A stretch of 64,000 nucleotides of DNA from assembly GCA_016806645.1 (NCBI GenBank), contig JACSYO010000469.1, positions 1,550,001 through 1,614,000 of the forward strand. The letters are read 5' to 3'. Positions 8,992-17,423 of the stretch are shown here, one piece after another. The stretch comes from Ophiodon elongatus (taxonomy: Eukaryota > Chordata > Actinopteri > Perciformes > Hexagrammidae). Every line of letters starts with the position of its first letter. The first letter of the stretch is position 1. The position numbers were made by a program, and so were the translations under genes. Under the pieces are notes generated by a model. It saw only the letters and a list, made by a program, of their open reading frames with translations. It was not told the origin of the DNA and made no database searches.

Positions 8992-9022
8992 ATTCATCAA
9001 GAAATTTAATTTCTTGATGAAT
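8992..9022. repeat. 31-nt perfect palindrome, third copy
   Basis: Same sequence as at 3626 and 5242, here outside the 1.62-kb higher-order units. Confidence 0.9.
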
Positions 9023-9223
9023 TAATTGACAGTTTAATTAATGATTGCTCAGCAGAATAGGGACTTTCTTCCAATTCTGGAGAGGTTATCACCTTGAAAA
9101 CGACGTTAAACTGTTTTCTAAATTTTTGGATATTCATCAAGAATTTGAACTGCCTTCTACATTTTTGGATATTTGTCATTGTCCCCCCATGAGTTTTCAC
9201 TTTTTTGGACATAGGGCTTTACA

Positions 9224-9295
9224 GACTCTGTGGCGCAACGGTAGCGCGTCTGACTCCAGATCAGAAGGTTGCGTGTTCAAATCACGTCAGGGTCA
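9224..9295 (+). tRNA. tRNA-Trp(CCA), array copy 25, with T4 terminator
   Basis: Consensus sequence over 72 nt. Unlike most copies, it is followed at +4 by TTTT (9299-9302), a canonical Pol III stop. Confidence 0.95.
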
Positions 9296-9558
9296 TTGTT
9301 TTGGTTCCTTGAGCTCTGTTTAGTTAATGATTGTTTAGCATAAGTGGGACTTTCTTCCAATTCTGGAGAGGTTATTGCATTCTACATTTTTGGGTATTTG
9401 TCAGTGTCCCCCCATGAGTTATCACCTTGAAAACGGACATTAAACTGTTTTCTGAATTTTTGGATATTCATCAAGAAATTTGAACTGCCTTCTACAGTTT
9501 TGGATATTTGTCATTGTCACCCCATGAGTTTTCACTTTTTTGGAATCATGGCTTCACA

Positions 9559-9630
9559 GACTCTGTGGCGCAATGGTAGAGCGTCTGACTCCAGATCAGA
9601 AGGTTGCGTGTTCAAATCACGACAGGGTCA
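9559..9630 (+). tRNA. tRNA-Trp(CCA), array copy 26, decaying
   Basis: Three changes: D-loop C to T, D-stem GAGC for GCGC (one mispair), and T-stem CACGA for CACGT (G-A mispair at the stem base). The most diverged full-length array copy; it may be non-functional. Anticodon CCA retained. Confidence 0.85.
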
Positions 9631-9835
9631 TTGTTTCAGGTGCTTTAGCTCTGTTTAATTAATGATTGTCCAACAGAATAGGGTCTTTCTTCAAAGTCTG
9701 GAGATTGTATCACTTCAAAAATGGACATTGAACTGCTTTAAAGGTTTTTGGAAATTTGAACTGCCTTCTCCATTTTTGGGAATTTGTCAGTGTCCCCCCC
9801 ATGAGTTTTCACTTTTTTGGAAACAGGGCTTCACA

Positions 9836-9907
9836 GACTCTGTGGCGCAACGGTAGCGCGTCTGACTCCAGATCAGAAGGTTGCGTGTTCAAATCACGTC
9901 AGGGTCA
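9836..9907 (+). tRNA. tRNA-Trp(CCA), array copy 27, with T4 terminator
   Basis: Consensus sequence over 72 nt. TTTT at 9911-9914, four bases after the gene. Confidence 0.95.
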
Positions 9908-10122
9908 TTGTTTTGGTTTCTTGAGCTCTGTTTAATTAATGATTGTTCAGCAGAATAGGGACTATCTTCCAATTCTGGAGAGGTTATCACCTTGAAAACG
10001 GACATTAAACTGTTTTCTGAATTTTTGGATATTCATCAAGAATTTGATCTGCCTTCTACATTTTTGGGAATTTGTCAGTGTCCCCCCATAAGTTTTCACT
10101 TTTTTGGAAACAGGGCTTCACA

Positions 10123-10194
10123 GACTCTGTGGCGCAACGGTAGCGCGTCTGACTCCAGATCAGAAGGTTGTGTGTTCAAATCATGTCAGGGTCA
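10123..10194 (+). tRNA. tRNA-Trp(CCA), array copy 28
   Basis: Two T-arm changes (GTGTG and CATGT), both leaving G-T wobbles. No close T4. Confidence 0.9.
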
Positions 10195-10409
10195 TTGTTT
10201 CAGTTGCTTTAGCTCTGTTTAATTAATGATTGTTCAGCAGAATAGGGACTTTTGTCAAAGTCTGGAGATTTTATCACTTCAAAAATGGACATTGAACAGC
10301 TTTAAAGGTTTTTGGATATTCATCAAGAATTTGAACTGCCTTCTACATTTTTGGATATTTGTCATTGTCCCCCCATGAGCTTTCACCTTTTTGGAAATGG
10401 GGTTTCACA

Positions 10410-10481
10410 GACTCTGTGGCGCAACGGTAGCGCGTCTGACTCCAGATCAGAAGGTTGCGTGTTCAAATCACGTCAGGGTCA
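10410..10481 (+). tRNA. tRNA-Trp(CCA), array copy 29, last in array
   Basis: Consensus sequence over 72 nt with TTTT at 10485-10488. Its spacer flanks are the most diverged of the array. Confidence 0.95.
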
Positions 10482-10815
10482 GTCTTTTGGTTCTTTGAGT
10501 TCTGTTTAATTAATGATTGTCCAGCAGAATAGGGACTTTCTTCCAATTCTGGAGATTCTATCACTTCGCAAATGGAAACTGCTTTCAATTTTATTCATAT
10601 TCATCAAGAAGTTCTAACCGTCTTCCAAAATGTTGTCAGTCATCTGTGCCCCCCCTCTCCCCCCAAGGTCTTTCTTCCAATTCTGGAGAGTTTATCACCT
10701 TGAAAATGGATATTAAACTTTTTTCAAAAATAGGAAGTAGCAGGTTAGGATCTTTCGTCAAAGTTATGAGATTTTACCACCTTAAGAACTGGAAAATGGT
10801 CTTTGATTTCTACGT

Positions 10816-11138
10816 GCTTGTAGTGCGGACACAAAAGAAAGAAAGGAAAAAAGGCCAGTGAATAAAGAAAGAAGGAAGGAATGAAGAAAGGAGTACACCA
10901 AAAGAAGTAAACAAGGTAGGGAGAGCGAAGGAAAGATGGAAGGAAATGAAACAAGGAATAAAGGAAAGAGAAGGAAAAGGAATCAAAAGGAGTAAAGGAA
11001 ATAAATGAAGACACAAAAGAAGGAAGGAAGGAATGGAAATAGCAAGGATAAGGAAACAAAGAAAATTAAATAATGAATGAAATATTAGATGAAAGGAGAA
11101 AGACAGAATGGAAATAAATAAAAAAGACTGAGACTCAC
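10816..11138. repeat. Purine-rich low-complexity tract in fermt3 intron
   Basis: About 300 bases dominated by A and G (GAAAGAAGGAAGGAATGAAG and similar) between the decayed array edge and fermt3 exon 2. On the fermt3 sense strand this is a long pyrimidine tract just after the exon 2 donor. A minus-strand open frame here is compositional and not a gene. Confidence 0.8.
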
Positions 11139-11372
11139 TGAGCATTCTACAAACACCCATCACGGTCTGGAAGACAGGCCTGGAGAAGGAGGCTCGGAGC
11201 CTCAGGGTAGTGCCGTTAGGCAGACCTAGCTTCAGGGGCTTGTGTTGGGGCATAAAGAGCAACCGGGCGTCTGCTTGGATGCCATATTTATCCAGAGTCC
11301 AGGCTGTTCGCAGCAGCCACTGCTGCTTCTGCTCCCACCACAGCGCATGGTCCGACCAATCACGCTTTATCT
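11139..11372 (-). CDS. fermt3: fermt3 (kindlin-3) coding exon 2
   Basis: 234-nt minus-strand exon with a CTATAG acceptor and a GTGAGT donor. It encodes about residues 42-119: QIKRDWSDHALWWEQKQQWL, then LRTAWTLDKYGIQADARLLF and a stretch ending SFSRPVFQTVMGVCRML. WSDHA(I/L)WWE and WTLDKYGI are kindlin F0 hallmarks. The codon split at the exon 1 junction (C+AG, Gln) and at exon 3 (A+AT, Asn) restores the family sequence exactly. Fermt3 binds integrin beta tails with talin at the cytoplasmic face of the membrane, mainly in blood cells (known role). Confidence 0.93.
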
Positions 11373-11614
11373 CTATAGAGGACGGACACAAAACAGATAT
11401 TGCTGCAAATTGAAATATAGAACGTCCTTTAGTTTCAAACTCTGATGTGTGAGGTGATCTGTAGTTGTCCGCTTCTCTTTTTATATATTTTTTCACATCA
11501 AGAACTCGAGTGGCCTCTGAACCATTGGACATGTAAACTTAAATTATTGAAATGGAAAGTAAACTGACAACTAGAATAAATGTTAATATAAATCAATTTA
11601 CCTTCTCCCAATGC

Positions 11615-11686
11615 CTGTGTGAGAGGCAACACTAGCGTGCCTAAATTCAGATCAGATTGTTGCGTGTTCAAATCACGTCTGGGTCA
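11615..11686 (+). pseudogene. tRNA-Trp pseudogene, anticodon position TCA
   Basis: Aligns without gaps over 72 nt to the array consensus. The 3' half (TGCGTGTTCAAATCACGTC) is nearly perfect; the 5' half has about nine changes in 25 nt. The anticodon loop is ATTCAGA, so the anticodon would be TCA (reads UGA), but two anticodon-stem pairs and most of the acceptor stem are lost. Almost certainly dead. A dispersed repeat begins five bases after it. Confidence 0.75.
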
Positions 11687-11690
11687 ATAT

Positions 11691-11945
11691 TTAAAGGAAC
11701 AGTGTGTCACAATAAGGGGGATTCATGGGCACGAATGGAATGTAATATTCACAACTATGTTTTAATCAGTGTCCGATCACCTGAAACTAAGAATCTAATG
11801 TTTTTGTTAAAGCCATATATCTACGTAGGGAGCGGGTCGTCTTCCACGAAGTCCGCCATCTTGCTCCGCCATATTTCTAAAGCAGCCCAGAACGGACACT
11901 GGCTCTAGCGAGAACCAGCCGTGTTTTATATTATCTGAAGCTAGG
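11691..11945. mobile_element. Dispersed fish repeat relic (TTAAAGGAACAGTGTGT type)
   Basis: Starts TTAAAGGAACAGTGTGTCAC and includes GGAGCGGGTCGTCTTCCACG and GTCCGCCATCTTGCTCCGCC. I recognise this from memory as a common interspersed repeat of teleost genomes, probably a non-autonomous DNA element with a TTAA end. Family assignment is uncertain. Confidence 0.55.
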
Positions 11946-12564
11946 GATGCGTTCTGCTAAGTTACCAGGGTATTGACAAGCCCCAATGTTACGTTTTTAC
12001 GTTAGTGCTTTTTAATGTTTTGATGTCATTTATTATCACGCAGCAGTGTACATTTGCTCTACTCTCTCTGTCAGACTGAGCTCCTCCAACTACACACACA
12101 CTTAGACATGAACACACACAATGCACGAACAGATATGATGCTGTGGTGAAGTGAGTAAAAGCCAATACTTTATCAATACATCAACAACAAGCACGGACAT
12201 GGAAACAAAAGGGAAACCTAATTCAATCACTTTCCACAAGTCAGTATCGTAGATAGAAATGCATTTTTTTACTTAAAGGTCAACTATAACCACAACAAAT
12301 TAAACCAAGGTAACTCTGCTGTTAGCTAACGATACCAAGTAACGGACCAGTTGAGTTATTGAGGATCGCTAGCTCTCACCAGTGTTGTGCAAACATTGAG
12401 AAACACCAATTGTTTTACTGATAGCTAAACTAACATTAAGTAGGATACCGTTAATTGATCAGTTAGGTAAAGTTGGAAATATATTCACAGATTCGGATTT
12501 CCCGGATCAATAACTTGTTAGCAAAATGATGTAAAAATACAATCAACACCTCTCTGTAACCATA
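11946..12564. other. fermt3 intron 1, unassigned AT-rich stretch
   Basis: No exon, RNA gene or clear repeat recognised between the dispersed repeat and the foldback arms; it may be internal sequence of one composite element. Confidence 0.4.
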
Positions 12565-13631
12565 GTGATGTAGACAACAAGCTACAACCTTAATTAACCT
12601 TCATTTTACCAAAACGGGCCGTTCTCCGAGCTGGATGAATAACATTGGTCTCAGTGAGCGGTCGGCTGTGAGACGAGAGCTCAGGGACCGTCTACAAAGT
12701 GCAATGCGGAAAATACAGACTACAAAAATATTCAATAACTTCACTGTTATGAAGTGTAGCATGACCAAACTTATTTCATACACCAATGAGCTCCTCCTTG
12801 TTATACTACATCAGTTATTCTGATAAAATGTGCTTTATGATTCATTATGAATAATTATATTGAATATTTATTGGAATAAAAATTCAATAGCTTCACTGTT
12901 ATGAAGTGTAGCATGCCCAAACCTCTTTCATACACCAATGGGCTTCTCCTTGTTATACTACAGCAGTTACTTTGATGAAATGTGCTTTTGCCGAATTCTT
13001 TATAATTTCATTCTAATGCAGTGTAACACCATCAAATTCTGTTCAACCACAAGAAATCCTGTGTTGGTGAAGCTACAATGCTTTGTTCGGAAAATCTCTC
13101 AATTTTGTTTTTAGGACAAAGTGTAGTGGCACCAATTTCTCGTCAGTCACCAGGATATCTGATGATTATGCAAAACCACCAAGTTTCTAAAATTGTTTGC
13201 TCAATTTGGAATAATTTTAACCAAAATGTATTTAGCATCGACACTATGTAAAACGGTGTCCTATTTGCTGTCCAGAAATCAGAATATTGGTTAAGGCCAC
13301 AGTGAAGCTATTGAATATTTCTTGCAATAAATATTCAATGTAATTATTCATAATTAATCAAACGCACATTTCATCTAAATAACTGCTGTAGTATAACAAG
13401 GAGAAGCCCATTGGTGAATGAAATAAGTTTGGTCATGCTACACTTCATAACAGTGAAGTTATTGAATATTTTTGTAGTCTGTGTTTTCCACATTGCACTT
13501 TGTAGACGGTCCCTGAGCTCTCGTCTCACAGCCGCCGCTCATTGAGACCAATGCTATTCATCCAGCTCGGAGAACGGCCCGTTTTGGTAAAATGAAGGTT
13601 AATTAAGGTTGTAGCTTGTTGTCTACATCAC
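12565..13631. mobile_element. Foldback (long inverted repeat) element in fermt3 intron 1
   Basis: Arms at 12565-12899 and 13299-13631 are reverse complements at roughly 90 percent by eye, from GTGATGTAGACAACAAGCTA to TTCAATAGCTTCACTGT. The spacer is about 400 bp. Its first 90 bp (12899-12989) repeats the inner part of the left arm again in direct orientation. No transposase frame and no obvious target-site duplication. Likely a non-autonomous foldback or MITE-like element. Confidence 0.8.
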
Positions 13632-13850
13632 AAGGAGAAGAGCTTGTCTTCACTCCTAAATCACATTTCATAAAAATCCAGCAAGCCAGCATTATAGTAT
13701 TCTACACAGAAAGTGGCAAATCAACATAACAGTAACGTTAAGCACAGGCAGCAACACGGAAATTACATTACCTCGTATCATCCCCTCACTGTGACAATTT
13801 TTGGGTCGGTTTATTTAATATGGTTCATTTCGAGACCTTGGATCCTAACA

Positions 13851-13922
13851 GACTCTGTGGCGCAACGGTAGCGCGTCTGACTCCAGATCAGAAGGTTGCG
13901 TGTTCAAATCACGTCAGGGTCA
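13851..13922 (+). tRNA. Solitary tRNA-Trp(CCA), copy 30
   Basis: Identical to the array consensus over 72 nt but alone, 3.4 kb from copy 29 and in a different fermt3 intron. Its flanks share no array spacer: upstream is GAGACCTTGGATCCTAACA. Downstream is a strong TTTTTT (13925-13930), the best Pol III terminator of all copies. A possible ancestral or independently inserted gene. Confidence 0.96.
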
Positions 13923-14534
13923 TATTTTTTACTTCTGGAACTCGTTGGACTGAATTTTTATGTATTACACCAGAACTCATTCAGGCATTGGTAAGTGTAT
14001 TTCAGTTACTATATACTGAACCAATTCGACTAGCAATTAAACTGGGAGTTAAAAAAAAAAGAAGATATATGGTAATGGTTTAGTTGAGTACACAAACATT
14101 TAATGTCTCTCTGAAATGTATTATTCGCCAGTATTTTCTTTTGAAAAGCATTATCATGTAAATGTTCTTGTCATGTACATTTCAAGATCTTAATTAAGTT
14201 TAATAATAGATTGTATGCAAAAAGACAGAACAGGACAGGATGTTTGCTGTTTTAAGACACATAATGAAGATAGTTATTGTTAAGTATAAAAATTTATATA
14301 TATCCACACTAAAATTAAAATAATCAAAAGCATATTTTGGGCAGACAGAGGTGTGTTTATATTACTTTATGATTTATGATGATTTAATGCTTCCAGGATG
14401 TATCAATAAATAATTTTAAAGTGTTGCCTATACACTGCAAATTATCACTTGTCCATTCAAATTGTGTAACTATTTTTATTCTGTGTACTGAGACTAAGAG
14501 AGACTGAGACAAACAGAGACAGACAGTGACCCAC
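13923..14534. other. fermt3 intron 1, remainder
   Basis: AT-rich intronic sequence between the solitary tRNA and exon 1. Apart from the T6 Pol III terminator at its start, nothing recognised. Confidence 0.5.
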
Positions 14535-14658
14535 GTGTCTTTTCCACCAGCTTCAGGATGACCCCTCCGACATGAAGTTCAGAGGCCACGCTGAGGGTGA
14601 CAGGTGGCGCGTCAGACCCCAGGTCCTCCACTGTGACTAAAAGGTCCCACGCCGCCAT
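14535..14658 (-). CDS. fermt3: fermt3 (kindlin-3) coding exon 1
   Basis: Minus-strand exon reading MAAWDLLVTVEDLGSDAPPV, then TLSVASELHVGGVILKLVEK and T, residues 1-41 of F0. Kindlins have W-E-L-x-V-x-V then G-E-x-H-I-G-G-V-x-L-K-(L/I)-V-E here. The donor is GTGGGT. The ATG at 14658 is the only in-frame start seen close to the homology, but known kindlins carry 10-17 more residues before the Trp. An acceptor-like CTGTCAG lies upstream, so an additional 5' exon is possible. Start uncertain; family assignment firm. Confidence 0.85.
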
Positions 14659-16225
14659 ACTGGGAGAGGAAGGTCTGACAGAAAGGAAAAGAAAGTAGGA
14701 AAGACAAAACATGGGACAGAGACAAAGAAATGAGATTAGTAACATTGTCAAATTGATAACCACTTGTTATGAAAAGCTGCTCAACAAATGCTCTTTAAAT
14801 GATCTATTACATGTGACGGAGGCCATTATTTTGCTTTTTGTTTGGTGCTCGGCAGCTCAGACAAAGCAGTCAAGGATAGGAAGAAGATGAACAAGACTTA
14901 TAATTAATCAGTTATTATTCTTTCATTTGTTTATCCAACACTTTGGTGAAACATTTTTGGACGTATCACTATACACTCAATGATTGAATAAATTAATAAA
15001 AGTATGCACTTGAATAGCCTGCAATAATAATGTCTGAGGAAAACATAAAACACTCTCTAAAACAAGACATCACATTTCAGTATAACACTCCATGTCCAAA
15101 ATATGAAAAACAATTTCAGTCTCATACATATTAATTCTGCATTATTTCCCATCAGTGCATAAAATGCCTAGCAAGCCTTTATAATTCATTTCAAGAAGTA
15201 TAAAACTGACAGGATAAGACAGGATAGATGACCTGTCAATCATACTTCAGCCAATCAACTGTGAGAAAAGAAACCCTTTAACTTATGGTTCAATATCACA
15301 TGATACTGAGTAACACTGACAAACACACACACTGGATGGGGGAGTTGATTCTGGTAATATGTCCAGTTTGACGAGCACTTCCTGCTTTTAACGAACTATC
15401 GCCAGGGACACACACTTCCGCTTTTTGACCGCCCCAGAGGACATGCTCATCCAGCGCCAATACAGAGACCCACTGGATGTGTATGAAAATGTGAGCCCAT
15501 CTGAAATGTATTAAATTCAAGGATTTAAATGTCTGTCTTTGCCCCATGCATTTGTATTTTCAAAGACTTGTATCACAGACAATGGTATAACAATGAATGC
15601 TTGCACTCCTCCTTACCTCTGTTTGAGGTCTAAACTTTCTGTATCTGCATGTTGCTGAATCTCAGTTCTGATCTGTGACCAGTAGTTGATCACTACTTAC
15701 ATTGTATTTTGTTTAGTAATGTGACCTAATAAATGATCTCAAATCTTAAAATTTAGAAACCTCACACATGCACATGCTGCCTCAACGCTCTCTCTGCATG
15801 GCCTTGCTCTCACTCCCTTCCTCTCACGTCACACACACACAAACTTTGAAAGACAATACCGTCAGGTTTTGAGAGATGGAAACTGGGGTGACCCTTGTGC
15901 CTCTGTCAGATCTCTGAAGAAGTTTCCCACGTTCTCTATAAAACTGTGCAGCAGTTTCTCCTCTCTCGGGCTGGGCAGGTTGTGGTCTGTGTAGCTGTGT
16001 CTGCGCTGCTTGTGTCACTTCTGACAAGAAAGGCTTGTTCCGTTTTTCATGCCAGTTTCCGCTAGGCGGAAATGTGAAAAGGGCTTTTGAGTGACAGATG
16101 GAGTGTGTACACCCCCCCCCCCCACACCACACACACACACACACACACACACTGTCTCTTTATCTTTCTCCTCTCTTTTTTTGAGAATTGCAAGAACACA
16201 TACTATGGATTGATTGGTGATCAAA

Positions 16226-16310
16226 TGCATGACCCACACCTGAACACCTCTCATTGCTGATTTTGCAACACAAAATCAGCAATGAGAGGTGTCCAGGTGT
16301 GGGTCATGCA
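16226..16310. repeat. Near-perfect hairpin, 40-bp arms and 5-nt loop
   Basis: Left arm 16226-16265 (TGCATGACCCACACCTGAAC...) and right arm 16271-16310 are reverse complements with a single mismatch; the loop is CAACA. No TTAA, TA or other duplication is evident at the ends. It lies between the divergent fermt3 and macrod1 genes. Confidence 0.95.
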
Positions 16311-16839
16311 TCCACAATGTTAGTATCAGTTTATGTGACTGATGCAAAGTAAAGCATATCTTGATGACATTACAAATTATTGGCTCTCCGGTTTGGTTGA
16401 AGAGGAAATAATTCTAACTGTAATTGATAATCCAACCTTCCTTGAATAATAATGCCTGCCCCCACCCCCAAACGTGCTGCAGAGTGTTGTTTAAATTTGT
16501 GTTGTACTTAGAAACGGGTTCTTAACAAACTATACTATAGCTTTTTTGGGCGCTCAGTGTGCCTTTATCTTATAATTCCAATATTTCCGACAGTCTTGAA
16601 GTAGGCGTCAGCTTGTGGTGTTTGGCTTCGGCTTTCCAATGTTATCAGAGTCGGGGTTTATACTCGGTGTCTCATTTAAAAATAGAGCAGCGCTGGTCAC
16701 ATTGGAGCACAGCCTTTTCACTGTAAATAATACTCAATCCTACATACCGGCCTACACACCGCACTAACGCTTATTGTCACGCTTAGTTAGGTTTATTGTA
16801 CTAGTGACAGCTACCTGGCACCCCTTGTAAAATGGTACA

Positions 16840-17014
16840 TTCCACATGTGAACGTTCAAAACAAAGATGGCACATTCGAACTTCGAACGTTCATCACTGA
16901 CGTGCGTTCGGAGCGAAAACGAAACCGAACCACCGTGTGTGTGTATGTGTGAGACACTGATCTCTCACAGGCCGTAGTAACACGAACTGTTACCCCCCTC
17001 AGCATCACTCAGGC
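16840..17014 (+). promoter_or_regulatory. Candidate macrod1 promoter / 5' UTR
   Basis: Just upstream of the macrod1 ATG lie AAGATGGC (16864-16871, a YY1-type core often near TSSs of housekeeping genes), two GAACGTTC palindromes, and TGACGTGC (a CRE-like half). The local CpG frequency is higher than in the flanking introns. Motif-based only; the TSS is not determined. Confidence 0.35.
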
Positions 17015-17423
17015 ATGGCACTGCAAATATCAGCTCTCTTTTCTTATATTAGAGCCCCGCTGGCCACTGGCCCTCTGGCTCGAGTCTGTGCTGACTTCCA
17101 GGGAGCCGGTGTCAGGTTCAAACACATTTTAGCTCGTGGAAGCCTCCAGCCACCAACAGGTCCTGTCCGCGGCCATATTAAAGCTGCCCTCCGAGCTGAG
17201 AAGTTTTCGACAACCACTACAACTGCAATTTGGAAGTCCAACCAGGGTGTCGGTGCCTCCTCACCCCGGGGGAGGAGAGGTTGGCTGGGCAGGGTAGCCC
17301 TCGGTGCCGCCCTCGGAGCGGGCGCAGTCGCACTCGTCCAGTGCCTCCACACTGGAGTAATTACCGCCATGGCCCGCAGAGTTAACCTGAACTCCGCTGA
17401 GGGAGACTGGAAGGAGACCAAGG
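17015..17423 (+). CDS. macrod1: macrod1 coding exon 1 (N-terminal presequence)
   Basis: ATG at 17015 to a GTGAGA donor (136 codons plus one base). The N-terminus MALQISALFSYIRAPLATGP is arginine-containing, free of acidic residues until Asp27, and fits a mitochondrial targeting sequence, as known for MACROD1. A glycine/alanine-rich hydrophobic stretch lies at about residues 91-112. The exon ends MARRVNLNSAEGDWKETK, which matches the human segment MAAKVDLSTSTDWKEAK. The enzyme hydrolyses mono-ADP-ribose from acidic residues and O-acetyl-ADP-ribose (known). The reading frame continues past the donor for only nine codons, which is intron read-through. Confidence 0.9.

Larger units (their letters stand above)
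600..10815 (+). repeat. Tandem tRNA-Trp gene array inside a fermt3 intron
   Basis: About 10.2 kb made of 29 units, each a 72-nt tRNA-Trp gene (two shortened to 65 nt) plus a conserved spacer. Start-to-start distances fall into classes of about 276, 288, 334 and 428 bp, with longer ones where LINE pieces are inserted. Spacers share blocks such as TTAATGATTGT, CTGGAGAGGTTATC and CTGCCTTCTACATTTTTGG. The left edge is sharp. The right edge (10490-10815) decays into diverged spacer without a tRNA, as expected for an older array margin. All tRNAs point the same way, antisense to fermt3. Seen directly; the mechanism (unequal crossing over and conversion) is inferred. Confidence 0.95.
14659..17014. 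other. fermt3-macrod1 head-to-head intergenic region
   Basis: About 2.36 kb between the two divergent coding starts. It should contain the first noncoding exon(s) and promoter of fermt3 and the macrod1 promoter, but I cannot place the fermt3 transcription start. It holds a C-run plus CA repeat (about 16110-16152) and the long hairpin at 16226. Confidence 0.6.

Noticed and set aside
1014..10509. Many plus-strand frames of 60-120 codons sharing the string QTLWRNGSASDSRSEGCVFK
   Set aside because: The shared peptide is the tRNA-Trp gene itself read as protein; frames exist because the repeat unit happens to lack stops. Such proteins appear spuriously in databases.
600..10815. CRISPR-like array of repeats and spacers
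   Set aside because: Repeat units are 72-nt tRNA cloverleaves with homologous, not unique, spacers, in a vertebrate intron.
10745..11138. Phe/Ser-rich minus-strand frame running beyond fermt3 exon 2
   Set aside because: Read-through of the purine-rich intron past a good GTGAGT donor; the next true exon is at 161-277.
12601..12823. Overlapping frames on both strands of the foldback arm
   Set aside because: Each 60-62 codons, no domain, lying in the inverted repeat arm; not a transposase.
17044..17421. Long minus-strand frame opposite macrod1 exon 1
   Set aside because: Shadow frame of a GC-rich exon; the plus strand has the homology and splice sites.
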